Source: B3-G11 sp036985855 (GTDB lineage: Bacteria; Actinomycetota; Acidimicrobiia; Spongiisociales; UBA5794). From it: a DNA stretch of 64,000 bases. The translations under genes and the position numbers were made by a program. Below, piece by piece: positions 15,544-25,031 of this stretch (its first letter is position 1; each line of letters starts with the position of its first letter). The stretch lies in contig BTQL01000003.1 in assembly GCA_036985855.1 (NCBI GenBank), positions 31,867-95,866 on the forward strand, in the 5' to 3' direction. The notes below the pieces were generated by a model. The model saw nothing but the letters and a program-made list of their open reading frames with translations. It ran no database searches and had not been told where the DNA came from.

Positions 15544-17511
15544 TTACCAGATGTCTGCGCGCTCGATGATCGGCCGCATTGCCGGTGAGCTCTCTGTGAT
15601 GTCGAAGGCATCAGCGAATGACGCCAGGTTGCTGAGCGGCCCGTTGCATCGAAAGTGGTTCGGACTGTGCGGATCCGAGTTCACGAGCAGCCGGAGATAT
15701 TCGTCCGTGTAGTTCTGACGCCAGGTACGCGCATAGGCGAGGTAGAAGCGTTGTTCCGGAGTCAGTCCGGCCACGGGAGGGGCTTCGTCGCCGTCCTGGG
15801 CGGCCACCATGGCCGCGAGGGCTATCTTGAGTCCTCCGAGGTCGGCAATATTCTCTCCGAGCGTCAATTCCCCATTGACATTGAGGCCCTGCTCGACTTC
15901 GTATGCGTCGAACTGTTCGACGACGACCTTGGCGCGTTTCTCGAACTCGGTAGCGTCCGCTTCGGCCCACCAGTCGCGCATCTGGCCGGTTGCGTCGAAT
16001 TTGCTTCCCTGGTCATCGAAACCATGAGTGATCTCGTGCCCGATCACGGATCCGATCGCCCCGTAGTTCACAGCAGCATCGGCATCAGGATCGAAGAACG
16101 GGGGTTGGAGCATCCCGGCGGGGAAGACGATCTCGTTTCGAAGCGGGTGGTAGTAGGCGTTCACGATATGTGGAGCCATGATCCACTCATGGGTGTCCAC
16201 GGGTCGGCCAAGTTTGTCGATCTGGCGGTTGAACTCGAAACGTGACGCTGCGATGCGATTCCCCATCCAGTCCTTCGGAGCAATCTCGAGCCCTGTGTAG
16301 TCGCGCCATACGTCCGGGTACCCGATCTTGTATCCGAATCCTTCGAGTTTCAGCAGAGCCTCTTCCCGTGTTTCTTCGCTCATCCATGAAATCGCCCTGA
16401 GCCGTTCAGCCATCGCCACGATGAGGTAGTCGACGAGCTCCTCCATCGAGCGTTTCGACTCCGGAGTGAAGTTGTCGGCCACGTACAGCTGTGAGATCAG
16501 CTGGCCGATGTCGCCAGATCCAGCAGCGAGCACGCGTTTCCAACGATCCTTCTGCTGCTGCTGCCCTCCCAGCGTTTTTCCGTAGAACTCGAATGCTTCC
16601 TTCTCGAGCGCATCGGGTAGCGAGGACGCAGTTGCACGGAGCAGATGCCAGGTGAAGTACGCTTTCCACTCGGTGAGCGACATGGTCTCGAGCAGCGCGT
16701 CGAGCGTTGGATAGAGAGCAACATTGTCGATGTTGACCGCTGACTCCTTCCCTGCGCCTATGCCGCTGATATAGGCAGCCAGATCGAACTGTGGCATCGA
16801 CTCCTTGGCAGCGTCGATGCGCTGCTTGTTGGTGATCAAGTCCACGTCGCGCATCTGAACGTTGGTGTATGAGGCTTCTGCGATCGCGGTTTCGATCGTG
16901 AGGATCGAGTTCACGAAGCCGGTGTCCCCACCCAGTTCGGCAAGCGAGAACATACGACCGATGTGGTCCCGGTAGGCGGTTACGAGAGCCTTGGACTGGT
17001 CATCGTCCCTGAGGTAGTAGTCGCGGTCTGGAAGACCAAGACCGCCCTGATCCAGGTAAAGGAGGTTCGCCATTGGTTCTTCGAAATCGGGGAGGACGCT
17101 CACGCTGAAGAGGACTCCGATGCCGATCTGATGGAACTCGACAACGAGCTCCCTGATGTCATCGATGGTTGAGATGCTGTCGACGCGGTCGAGCCATGGC
17201 TGGATGGGAGAGAGTGCCAGACCTTCGATGGTGTCGGTATCCATACCGGAGCGGTAGTAGTCGCCAACCATCTGGTCGACCGAGCCCGATTCCGCAACCA
17301 CCCCTGCAGCGTTCTTCAGGAGGTCATGGAGTATTGCTTCGTTGCGAACGTGTACCTCATGCGCCGAGCCCCAGGCCCCGTATTCGGGCGGTACAGGATT
17401 TGTGTCGAGCCAGCCACCGTTGGCGAACCGATAGAAATCGTCGGCAGGCGAGACGGACGGGTCGGAGTCCGCAGCATCGAATACAGGATCATCGGATGAG
17501 ATCTGGATCAC
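15544..17511 (-). CDS. M13-family zinc metallopeptidase (neprilysin/PepO type)
   Basis: 655 residues. The zinc motif is GHEITHGFDDQGSKFD (HExxH) and the third ligand is in ENIADLGGLKIA (ExxxD), both classic M13. The N-terminus DDFYRFANGGWLDTNPVPPEYGAWG and the C-terminus YARTWRQNYTDEYLRLLVNSDPHSP (substrate-binding Arg region) are also typical. There is no signal peptide, so it probably acts in the cytoplasm as an oligopeptidase, like PepO or mycobacterial Zmp1. The GTG start at 17511 has GGGAG 6 bases upstream. Confidence 0.94.
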   Translation of the reverse strand: MIQISSDDPVFDAADSDPSVSPADDFYRFANGGWLDTNPVPPEYGAWGSAHEVHVRNEAILHDLLKNAAGVVAESGSVDQMVGDYYRSGMDTDTIEGLALSPIQPWLDRVDSISTIDDIRELVVEFHQIGIGVLFSVSVLPDFEEPMANLLYLDQGGLGLPDRDYYLRDDDQSKALVTAYRDHIGRMFSLAELGGDTGFVNSILTIETAIAEASYTNVQMRDVDLITNKQRIDAAKESMPQFDLAAYISGIGAGKESAVNIDNVALYPTLDALLETMSLTEWKAYFTWHLLRATASSLPDALEKEAFEFYGKTLGGQQQQKDRWKRVLAAGSGDIGQLISQLYVADNFTPESKRSMEELVDYLIVAMAERLRAISWMSEETREEALLKLEGFGYKIGYPDVWRDYTGLEIAPKDWMGNRIAASRFEFNRQIDKLGRPVDTHEWIMAPHIVNAYYHPLRNEIVFPAGMLQPPFFDPDADAAVNYGAIGSVIGHEITHGFDDQGSKFDATGQMRDWWAEADATEFEKRAKVVVEQFDAYEVEQGLNVNGELTLGENIADLGGLKIALAAMVAAQDGDEAPPVAGLTPEQRFYLAYARTWRQNYTDEYLRLLVNSDPHSPNHFRCNGPLSNLASFADAFDITESSPAMRPIIERADIW

Positions 17512-17606
17512 TGGTTGCTCCCGGTGTTCGTCTTCCTTGGAAGCAATGAGGGTACAGACGAGCCGCGCTCCTACCTGACGCTCCTACCCGAAACCTGACA
17601 CCTGTT

Positions 17607-19460
17607 TCACCAGGCGCCGCCACCGCCACCGCCGCCACCGCCACCGCCACCTCCGGAGAACCCGCCACCGCCACCGCTCGATGAAGGGGGGCTAAAGGCG
17701 CCCGAAAGCGCTGACTCGAGACCTGCGAAGGCGTTCTCTGTGTGTCCACCCGAGTAGCCATAATTCCCGAACCAGTAGATCGACGAGGTGTCGGCGAGCT
17801 CGGGGGGTGCGTGGAGTCTCGCCTGTTCGAGGACCTCCTGTGCAACACCGAATGTGATCGCATAGATGAGAAAGCGATCCCAGAGTTCAAGGCTGATCAC
17901 CGGTGCGTCCGCGAGACGTGAGAAGTCGGAGAGGTAACGCTTGAAAGCTCCCCAACGCGCAGCCTCCAATGCGCCTTCCCTGGTTCGTTTGACTCGCACC
18001 CGTCGGAAGCTCACAACTACAACCAGGATGACCGCGCCGATCAGCATTCCCACGGCGATCAGGATTGCCATGGCGGCACCTCCAGGTCGGCCGCCGAGTA
18101 ATCCCGGCAATACAAAAAACGACCCGCCCACGAGGACAAAGGCCAAGACCACGGTCAATCCGGACGCGAGGTTTCCGCGGGTGTCGAGCAGGTTTCCTCG
18201 TTTGATCGAATCAAGCACACGATCACGGAAACTCTGATAGGTCTTGGCGTTTGAAGCCGCATCATCTCGGATGTCTGAACGGAATTGGTGGAGGGGACGA
18301 GGACCGTCGTCAAGGACGCGTTTCACCACCGTCAGCACGGATTGCTCATAGTCCCTGAATCCGGTTGTCTTGTTCGTGAGGTCCAGCTCGAGGTCCGATA
18401 TCGTCTCCTGCCGCAGCCCGCCCCAGGTGGAGCGTTCCGTTTGGATCGGGGTGGCGGTTATCGCACCTTGCCTGATCAGGTCGAACAACGTGGCGGTGAA
18501 TTCCTTCTCAGACACCTTGCCCTGGGAGAGCAGCGCTCCAACTTCAGCCGGGGGAAGGTCTGTAGGCGGGGCATGCTCGTAGTCGAGGTCGTAGTTGGCC
18601 TTTGGTTCTTTGCCGTACCGAATGTATGTGATGAGGCCGAGGCCAACCGCAAGCGCGATCGCAGCGAGAATTCCGATGATGAAACCCGTGCGAGCAGCTT
18701 CATTGGCTGCTTCGTTCTGGACTGCGAAAAGTGTCTCCTCATCGAGAATCCTTTGCAGGCCTTTGCCGTTGACCAACCGTGCGCCAGAGGTGGACTCGAC
18801 CATTGTTGTTGGAAACGCTGTTCTCAGCTCTACCCAGCTTTCGGAAGGGATATCCGTTGCAACGAGCGCTGGCGATACCCCGTCGTCGCCAAGGGATGTA
18901 GATCCCTCGATGCCATAGGGATGCCCCCAGACGTATACGTCGCCGGCTTGTGGCTCACCCGGTATGTGGATTCTTGCCGATACCTTGTCTGCGCCTACCG
19001 GCCATTGATCTCCCCAGACCTGGAGGTTCACATCGATCACGTCGTCATATGCCGTCGCGACCCCATCCATCGTGTAGCGGATGGTGAACTCGCGGTTTTC
19101 GTCGGTAGCGTCATAGTGCCAGACAATTCGCGTGTATCCGGGAATCGATGTGACACCGAAGGAACCTGCCGGGGAGAAGCAGCCGAGATCGACACAACCG
19201 CCCGGCTGGTATGTTCCGCTCGAATCTGTGACGGTGATACTGGAGATCGACTCCCCCGGTCGGAGCCGGATGTCTCGATAGGCACCTGAGAACGGTCCCG
19301 AAAAGGCATAGTTCAGTCGTTCGGTCACCGACAGAGAGGCGTCGTCGTTTACGACGACGTCAACGTCGGCTGAGTCGATCCAGAAGGACTTCGCATCCGC
19401 CGGATTCGCAAGGACTCCAACAAGAAGTAGTCCAAGAAGGGGAAGAGCTGCCCGTCGCAT
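17607..19460 (-). CDS. DUF2207 membrane protein with poly-Gly tail
   Basis: 617 residues: a signal peptide (RRAALPLLGLLLVGVLANPADA), an extracytoplasmic DUF2207 beta domain (DVVVNDDASLSVTERLNYAFSGPFSGAYRDI), a helix at about 257-277 (TGFIIGILAAIALAVGLGLI), a cytoplasmic region, a helical hairpin near 430-485 and a C-terminal domain. It ends in a Gly-rich run of about 30 residues, as is common in this family. It starts 3 bases after lemA stops, and this lemA-DUF2207 pair recurs in many bacteria. The role is probably at the cell envelope, but the molecular function is not known. The Gly tail is encoded by GGC/GGT triplets at 17612-17665, which could vary in length. Confidence 0.88.
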   Translation of the reverse strand: MRRAALPLLGLLLVGVLANPADAKSFWIDSADVDVVVNDDASLSVTERLNYAFSGPFSGAYRDIRLRPGESISSITVTDSSGTYQPGGCVDLGCFSPAGSFGVTSIPGYTRIVWHYDATDENREFTIRYTMDGVATAYDDVIDVNLQVWGDQWPVGADKVSARIHIPGEPQAGDVYVWGHPYGIEGSTSLGDDGVSPALVATDIPSESWVELRTAFPTTMVESTSGARLVNGKGLQRILDEETLFAVQNEAANEAARTGFIIGILAAIALAVGLGLITYIRYGKEPKANYDLDYEHAPPTDLPPAEVGALLSQGKVSEKEFTATLFDLIRQGAITATPIQTERSTWGGLRQETISDLELDLTNKTTGFRDYEQSVLTVVKRVLDDGPRPLHQFRSDIRDDAASNAKTYQSFRDRVLDSIKRGNLLDTRGNLASGLTVVLAFVLVGGSFFVLPGLLGGRPGGAAMAILIAVGMLIGAVILVVVVSFRRVRVKRTREGALEAARWGAFKRYLSDFSRLADAPVISLELWDRFLIYAITFGVAQEVLEQARLHAPPELADTSSIYWFGNYGYSGGHTENAFAGLESALSGAFSPPSSSGGGGGFSGGGGGGGGGGGGGAW

Positions 19461-19463
19461 TGG

Positions 19464-20012
19464 TCAGAACTCGACCGTCGGTGCCTCTTGTGCATCTGGG
19501 TTTGCGTCGTAGAACTCGCGAGCATCGAACCCTGCAATTGCAGCGACCATGTTTGTCGGAATCTGTTGCACGGTGTTGTTGTAGCTCAGGACCGTGTCGT
19601 TGTAGATCTGACGAGAAATGGCGATCTTGTCTTCGGTGTCCGAGAGTTCGCCCTGGAGGTTCTGGAAGTTCTCCGATGCCCGGAGTTCGGGGTAGTCCTC
19701 GGCAACGGCGAAGAGCTGTCGCAACGCTGAGGTCAGGAAGTTGTCTGCCTGGGCCTGCTCCGCCGGGGTGCTCGCGGAGTTGCTGGCCCCACGCGCCTCG
19801 GTTACGCGTTCGAAGGTCTCGCGCTCATGGCTCGCGTACCCCTTGACCGTTTCCACGAGATTCGGGATCAGGTCCAAACGTCGTTGGAGCTGAACGTCAA
19901 CGTGGCTCCACGCCGTGTCGACCCGGTTCCTCCGCTTGATCAGTTTGTTGTAGGCCTGAACGAGCAACAACCCGACGACGAAGACGACGATGATCGCGAT
20001 TATCCATCCCAT
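19464..20012 (-). CDS. lemA: LemA family protein
   Basis: 182 residues: a single N-terminal helix (WIIAIIVVFVVGLLLVQAY), then the LemA helical bundle with RNRVDTAWSHVDVQLQRRLDLIPNLVETVKGYA, ELSDTEDKIAISRQIYNDTVL and YNNTVQQIPTNMVA. It is anchored with the bundle outside by family knowledge. A TACACT box lies 6 bases before the ATG at 20012, so the transcript probably starts at the start codon. It heads the lemA-DUF2207 operon. Confidence 0.93.
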   Translation of the reverse strand: MGWIIAIIVVFVVGLLLVQAYNKLIKRRNRVDTAWSHVDVQLQRRLDLIPNLVETVKGYASHERETFERVTEARGASNSASTPAEQAQADNFLTSALRQLFAVAEDYPELRASENFQNLQGELSDTEDKIAISRQIYNDTVLSYNNTVQQIPTNMVAAIAGFDAREFYDANPDAQEAPTVEF

Positions 20013-20340
20013 GGGGGGAGTGTAGACCAAGCGCCAAGCCCCCAACGGATTGTCGCGAGCATCGTTGGTCGTGTCGGCCAGAGGGATCCGCTATGGCATT
20101 GCGGGGTAGAAATGCAAGTAGCACGATGAGTGTTGTGACCGCTGCGGCGATCATCGCGACCCACATGTTCTGGAATACCTGAAGGCGGATCTCGAGTCCG
20201 GCTCGACCGATACGTAAGTCTGTAGTCGTCTCGGTTGTTCGGGACGCTCCATAGTGGTCTGGTCCCACACCGTCGGTGTCGCGCTGGAGACATTCGAGCG
20301 CGCGATGTACTGTCCATCACGGTGTCGATAGGCTGAGGGT
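20013..20340. other. 328-base gap between lemA and the malic enzyme gene
   Basis: Divergent intergenic region with the lemA -10 box (20019-20024) and the malic enzyme -10 box (20329-20334). A minus-strand frame from 20268 encodes one plausible membrane helix (MWVAMIAAAVTTLIVLLAFLP), but it runs 115 bases into lemA in another frame and lacks a start signal. It may be a decayed or unannotated small gene. Confidence 0.5.
20329..20334 (+). promoter_or_regulatory. Leaderless -10 box of the malic enzyme gene
   Basis: TAGGCT lies 6 bases before the ATG at 20341. Confidence 0.5.
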
Positions 20341-22098
20341 ATGAACGTAGCTCAGACGCGCGGTAACAGCAGGAACCTCACGAGTTTCAGCCCCGTCACG
20401 GATCACAACACCGGAGTGCGATATCTGCCCGTCGCGAAACGAGGTGATGCCCTCCTGAGCGACGGATTCCTGAACAAGGGAGACGCGTTCTCCCGTGACG
20501 AGCGATCGATGTTCGGCCTGTCGGGGATGCTGCCCGATCACGTTGCCTCGATCGAGGAGCAATTGCTTCGGGTCCGCGTGCAGTACGACTCAAAGGTCAG
20601 AGATATCGACAAGAACGTGTATCTGAACGCGCTCATGGACCGAAACGAGACGCTGTTCTGTCGATTCGTCCTCGAGAATCTCGAAGAAGTCGTGCCGGTG
20701 ATCTACACACCTGTCGTGGCGCGGACGTGCTCACACTGGAGCAGGATCTATCGGACCGCCCGTGGTCTCTACATCACGCCGCGAGACCGAGGTCGAATCG
20801 CCGACCTTCTCCAGGCGCGCCCTGTCGAGCAGCCACCTGTGATCGTTGCCACGGACAACGAGCGCATACTTGGAATCGGCGATCAGGGTGCTGGAGGAAT
20901 GGGAATCCCGATCGGGAAGCTCGCCCTCTACACCGCCGCGGCCGGCATCCATCCAGCGAGGTGCATTCCCATTTCGATCGATGTCGGCACGAATAACAGC
21001 GAGTTACTCGACGACCCCCTCTATGTCGGCTACCGCCAGCCTCGATTGAGAGGCGAGGAGTACGACGAATTGATCGACGAGTTCGTTGACGCTGTCCGCA
21101 TGGTGTTCCCTGGTGCCCTGCTTCAGTGGGAGGACTTTGCGAACCGCACGAGCTTCAAGAACCTCGATCGTCATCGGAAACGGATCACGTCGTTCAACGA
21201 CGACATCCAGGGCACCGCGGCCATGGTCGTCGGCGGCCTCATCGCTGCGACGAACTCGATCGAAACGCCTTTCAACGACCACAAGGTTGTCATCGCCGGT
21301 GCTGGCTCCGCCGGCCACGGGATCCGTGGACAGATCGCCAGGGCGATGGAGGCGGCCGGCGCCGACATCGAAAAGGCGACTCACCAGATTTTCGTGCTTG
21401 ACAGTCGGGGATTGGTCACATCGGATCGGCGCATACTGTCCGCTATCAAGGCGGACCTTGCGACCTCAGCAGATGTAGTGGCGGAGTGGGATGGAACCGA
21501 GAACCCACGCTCACTGCTTGATGTGGTGTCCCATGTTCAACCGAGTGTGCTCATCGGCGTGAGCGGTACCGCAGGACTGTTCACCGAAGAAGTGATCACC
21601 ACGATGGGCAAGCATTGCGAACGCCCGATCATTCTGCCTCTCTCCAACCCGACGAGTCATACCGAGGTGACGCCATCCCACGCGATTCAATGGACGGAAG
21701 GCCGTGCGATCGTCGCGACCGGTTCGCCGTTTGCGCCCGTCGATTACCACGGAGAGGTCCACCGTGTTGGCCAAGGAAACAACGTCTTCATTTTCCCCGG
21801 CATGGGTCTCGGTGTGATAACAGTCAGGGCTCGAGAGGTCACCGACGGAATGTTCCTTGCGGCGGCCCATGCCCTTGCAGACAAGACCGGACCCGAGTTG
21901 GTTGCTCAGGGTCAGATCTATCCGAATATCGCAGATGTTCGCGACGTGTCGCGTGCCGTGGCGATCGCTGTTGGCGCAAAGGCCATTGAAGAAGGCGTGG
22001 CCGACCCTGTGGACGATCTCGAGTCGATGATCGACGCTGAGATGTGGACAGCCGAGTACCTGCCGTATCGCCAGATCGGGAAGGGACTGATGACATAG
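20341..22098 (+). CDS. NAD-dependent malic enzyme (large, MaeA/SfcA type)
   Basis: 585 residues, the length of the large malic enzymes. It oxidatively decarboxylates malate to pyruvate and CO2. The N-terminal domain has NAFMD-like NALMDRNETLFCRFV and VIYTPVVARTCSHW. The catalytic and metal region includes LGIGDQGAGGMGIPIGKLALY and FNDDIQGTA. The dinucleotide fold has IAGAGSAGHGI, and the C-terminus ends PLSNPTSHTEVTP, IFPGMGLG. NAD preference is the family norm, not proven here. It ends 28 bases from the convergent acyl-CoA dehydrogenase gene. Confidence 0.93.
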   Translation: MNVAQTRGNSRNLTSFSPVTDHNTGVRYLPVAKRGDALLSDGFLNKGDAFSRDERSMFGLSGMLPDHVASIEEQLLRVRVQYDSKVRDIDKNVYLNALMDRNETLFCRFVLENLEEVVPVIYTPVVARTCSHWSRIYRTARGLYITPRDRGRIADLLQARPVEQPPVIVATDNERILGIGDQGAGGMGIPIGKLALYTAAAGIHPARCIPISIDVGTNNSELLDDPLYVGYRQPRLRGEEYDELIDEFVDAVRMVFPGALLQWEDFANRTSFKNLDRHRKRITSFNDDIQGTAAMVVGGLIAATNSIETPFNDHKVVIAGAGSAGHGIRGQIARAMEAAGADIEKATHQIFVLDSRGLVTSDRRILSAIKADLATSADVVAEWDGTENPRSLLDVVSHVQPSVLIGVSGTAGLFTEEVITTMGKHCERPIILPLSNPTSHTEVTPSHAIQWTEGRAIVATGSPFAPVDYHGEVHRVGQGNNVFIFPGMGLGVITVRAREVTDGMFLAAAHALADKTGPELVAQGQIYPNIADVRDVSRAVAIAVGAKAIEEGVADPVDDLESMIDAEMWTAEYLPYRQIGKGLMT

Positions 22099-22126
22099 TC
22101 AGACCCTCGCTGGGGCTGGTGCACCA

Positions 22127-23272
22127 CTAGATTCCCATCCCTCTTCCGATGATCTCTTTCATGATTTCGGTTGTACCGCCATAGATCGTTTGGACTCTGG
22201 CATCGACATAGGCCCTGGCGATCGGATATTCCATCATGTAGCCGTAGCCGCCGTGCATCTGGACGCCCATGTCGACAACTCTGCAGAGCATCTCGGTCGT
22301 CCACCACTTTGCTTCGGCCGCCTGCTCGATCGAAAGGTTGCCTTCGATGTGCTCCTGGAGAAGTCGGTCGACGAAAACGCGACCGATGTCAACCTCGGTC
22401 TTTGCCTCTGCCAGCCGGAATCGGTTGTGTTGGAAGCGCCCGATGGGGCGACCGAACGCCTCGCGCTCCTTTGCGTAGTCCAAGGTCAGACGGAGAGCTG
22501 CCTCTGCGCCTGCGACTGCGCCTATCGCGATCGACAGCCTTTCTTGGGGGAGGTTGGCCACGAGCTGGGAGAACCCCATGCCCTCCTCGCCCAGCCGATT
22601 GGCAACCGGAACCGCTACGTCGTTGAAGAACAGTTCTGCGGTGTCCTGGGCGTGGAGGCCCATCTTTTCGAGGTTTCGGCCGCGCTCGAACCCATTCATA
22701 CCGTCTTGAACCACGAGCAACGTCAAGCCGGCGTGTGGATCATCGGAGGTGCGAGCGACGATGATCACGAGGTCAGCGTTGATGCCGCTCGATATGAATG
22801 TCTTCGAGCCATTGAGGACGTATGTGTCACCCTCGAGTCTCGCGGTCGTCGCGATGCCTGACAGATCCGACCCTGTTCCTGGTTCTGTCATCGCGATCGC
22901 GGTCATCAGGTCGCCGTTGGCGAGTCCCGGCAACCATCTGTCCTTCTGCTCCTCATCGCAGTAGGTCAGGAAGTAGGGCACACAGATGTCGTTGTGGAGC
23001 GTTATGCACATGCTCGACGATCCCGCTCCGCCGCCTGTGAACACTTCGGTGATCACCGCGTTGTATCGGAAGTCGTCAACCCCTCCGCCGCCGTGCTCTT
23101 CGGGGATGGCCATGCCTAGCAATCCTGCCCGGCCTGCTTTGCGGAACATCTCTTTGTCGACCTTGCCGTCGTGTTCCCACTGGTCGACGTTCGGCAGGAT
23201 CTCCTTCTCCATGAATCGCTTAACCGACTGGCGGAACAGCTCGTGGTCTGGTTCAAAGACTGTGCGTCGCAT
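22127..23272 (-). CDS. Acyl-CoA dehydrogenase
   Basis: 381 residues, FAD-dependent. The signature is AMTEPGTGSDLSGI, followed by LNGSKTFISSG. The C-terminal FAD contacts are MHGGYGYMMEYP and TIYGGTTEIMKEIIGRGM. The YGGT motif lacks the Glu of medium-chain enzymes (YEGT), as in long-chain and isovaleryl-type members whose base lies on an earlier helix. It oxidises acyl-CoA to enoyl-CoA in beta-oxidation or branched-chain catabolism; chain length is unknown. The ATG at 23272 has TAGCGT 6 bases upstream. No electron-transfer flavoprotein gene is nearby. Confidence 0.92.
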   Translation of the reverse strand: MRRTVFEPDHELFRQSVKRFMEKEILPNVDQWEHDGKVDKEMFRKAGRAGLLGMAIPEEHGGGGVDDFRYNAVITEVFTGGGAGSSSMCITLHNDICVPYFLTYCDEEQKDRWLPGLANGDLMTAIAMTEPGTGSDLSGIATTARLEGDTYVLNGSKTFISSGINADLVIIVARTSDDPHAGLTLLVVQDGMNGFERGRNLEKMGLHAQDTAELFFNDVAVPVANRLGEEGMGFSQLVANLPQERLSIAIGAVAGAEAALRLTLDYAKEREAFGRPIGRFQHNRFRLAEAKTEVDIGRVFVDRLLQEHIEGNLSIEQAAEAKWWTTEMLCRVVDMGVQMHGGYGYMMEYPIARAYVDARVQTIYGGTTEIMKEIIGRGMGI

Positions 23273-23582
23273 GGGGCCACGCTAACGCGTGACGGAGCAC
23301 AGAGAAGAGACCGCTCGGTTGAATGGCCATTGACAGGAGGCGACGACGGCGCGAGATTGGAGATACACAACAGATTTGAGACCGGCCGCCGTGTCGACAG
23401 AGGATCAACACGAAGGCAGATGCCGGAAGCATCTGAAACCCACGTCGGTTAACGGCAGCGATCAGAACGCCGTCACGGTGGGTCGGTTTGCATGAGAGGG
23501 ACCTCGGTGAGGTCCCTCTCTCTCGTCCATACCCAGACACGACGACTTTGACCGCAGGAGTGTCCGTGGCCAACCGTCCGAT
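23273..23582. other. 310-base gap between tryptophanase and acyl-CoA dehydrogenase genes
   Basis: Holds the tryptophanase terminator (23494-23520), the acyl-CoA dehydrogenase -10 box (TAGCGT, 23279-23284) and a small hairpin AGATGC-CGGAA-GCATCT near 23418. No convincing gene on either strand. Confidence 0.6.
23494..23520 (-). terminator. Terminator-like hairpin after tryptophanase
   Basis: A perfect 12-bp stem, GAGAGGGACCTC with its complement, and a 3-base loop. It lies 63 bases past the tryptophanase stop. No T-tract follows on the minus strand. Confidence 0.6.
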
Positions 23583-24962
23583 CTAGATCGGTTCGAACCT
23601 CGCCGTGAAGTGGCGCAACCACGCTGCCTGCTCGACAATGCGATAACCGCCCAACTCGCCGGCGCGGTTTGCGACGTCGATGACGACCTCGGCGACGTAG
23701 TCGATGTGGCTCTGGGTGTATGTCCTTCGTGGAATCGCCAAGCGCACAAGTTCCATTGCGGCACGTTCGTCCGGCCCACCGTTGGGATCGCGGCGTCCGA
23801 ACATCACGGATCCGATCTCGACCCCGCGAACACCGCCGGCTCGATACAGCTCGATTGCCAGGGATTGGGCCGGGTATTCGTGTGGCGGAACGTGCGGAAG
23901 GAGGGCAGCAGCGTCGAGATATACCGCATGACCTCCTGAAGGCTGGACGATGGGCATTCCACCATCGCTCACGGTTTTCGCGAGGTATGCCGTTGAACGA
24001 ATCCGGTACCGCAGGTAGTTCTCGTCGAGCACCTCGTTGAGTCCGACCGCCAACGCTTCGAGGTCGTAGCCGGCGAGCCCGCCGTAGGTGGGGAATCCCT
24101 CGGTCAAGATGAGGAGGTTGCGAGCGTTCTGCGCCCATTCGGCATCGTTGAGGGCAAGGAATCCGCCGATGTTGCTGAGGCCGTCCTTCTTCGCCGACAT
24201 TGTTGCGCCGTCCACATAGGAGAACATCTCTCGAGCGATCTCGCGAGGGGTCTTGTTCTCGTATCCATCCTCTCGCATCTTGATGAACCAGGCATTCTCG
24301 GCAAAACGGCAGGCATCGAGGAAGAGCGGGATCCCGAATTCGTCGCAGACCTTCCGTGCGGCACGAACGTTCGCCATAGACACCGGTTGGCCGCCACCGG
24401 AGTTGTTCGTCACCGTGATCATCACGAGGGGAACACGATCTGTGCCAACCTCCTCGATCGTGGACCGAAGCCGGTCGATGTCCATGTTTCCCTTGAACGG
24501 GAGGATCGTTGCCGGGTCCGTGCCACCGGGGATGACGATGTCCCTGGCCTCGCCGCCCTGAAACTCCACATTGGCACGGGTAGTGTCGAAGTGCGTGTTG
24601 TTCGGTACGACATCGCCTTCTTCCACGGCCACGCTGAAGAGGATCCTCTCTGCCGCACGGCCCTGGTGGGTTGGAATGACATGGTCGAAACCGGTGATGG
24701 CCTTGACCGTCTCCTCGAAACGGAAGAACGACCGGCTTCCGGCGTATGTTTCGTCGCCTCGCATCATTCCAGCCCATTGATCAGAAGACATTGCTCCGGT
24801 CCCCGAGTCAGTGAGAAGATCGATGATGACCTCGTCGGCGTGGAGTCCGAACAGGTTGTATCCCGCTCTGTCGAGAGCGGCTTCCCTCGTCGCGACATCG
24901 GGCAGGTCGATAGCTTGGACGGTGTGAATCCGGAACGGTTCGATGATGGTCTTGTAGTCCAT
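23583..24962 (-). CDS. tnaA: Tryptophanase (tryptophan indole-lyase)
   Basis: 459 residues, a PLP beta-eliminating lyase. The PLP lysine lies in MSAKKDGLSN (K259). Substrate-choice positions fit tryptophanase, not tyrosine phenol-lyase: Asp in FDTT (D126), Ile in VEIGS where phenol-lyase has Arg, and His in LRHFTARF (H451) where phenol-lyase has Phe. It splits tryptophan into indole, pyruvate and ammonia, feeding carbon metabolism and possibly indole signalling. There is no tnaB permease or TnaC leader peptide, and a TATTCT box 6 bases before the ATG suggests a leaderless transcript, so the E. coli attenuation mechanism cannot apply. Confidence 0.93.
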   Translation of the reverse strand: MDYKTIIEPFRIHTVQAIDLPDVATREAALDRAGYNLFGLHADEVIIDLLTDSGTGAMSSDQWAGMMRGDETYAGSRSFFRFEETVKAITGFDHVIPTHQGRAAERILFSVAVEEGDVVPNNTHFDTTRANVEFQGGEARDIVIPGGTDPATILPFKGNMDIDRLRSTIEEVGTDRVPLVMITVTNNSGGGQPVSMANVRAARKVCDEFGIPLFLDACRFAENAWFIKMREDGYENKTPREIAREMFSYVDGATMSAKKDGLSNIGGFLALNDAEWAQNARNLLILTEGFPTYGGLAGYDLEALAVGLNEVLDENYLRYRIRSTAYLAKTVSDGGMPIVQPSGGHAVYLDAAALLPHVPPHEYPAQSLAIELYRAGGVRGVEIGSVMFGRRDPNGGPDERAAMELVRLAIPRRTYTQSHIDYVAEVVIDVANRAGELGGYRIVEQAAWLRHFTARFEPI

Positions 24963-24968
24963 GAGGTG

Positions 24969-24974
24969 AGAATA
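24969..24974 (-). promoter_or_regulatory. Leaderless -10 box of tnaA
   Basis: TATTCT on the minus strand, 6 bases before the ATG at 24962. Confidence 0.5.
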
Positions 24975-25031
24975 CAGAGCACAATGGCGTCTGGCTGCGC
25001 CTTGCTCGTTGGAGACCGTATGCCCGGCCGT

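Noticed and set aside
19897..20268. Possible 123-residue membrane protein before lemA
   Set aside because: It has one good helix but overlaps lemA by 115 bases in a different frame and lacks a start signal or -10 box; kept only as a note.
23253..23573. 106-residue minus-strand frame before acyl-CoA dehydrogenase
   Set aside because: It starts at TTG, runs through a terminator hairpin and looks random.
23583..24962. Tyrosine phenol-lyase
   Set aside because: The three specificity positions (Asp126, Ile in VEIGS, His451) match tryptophanase.
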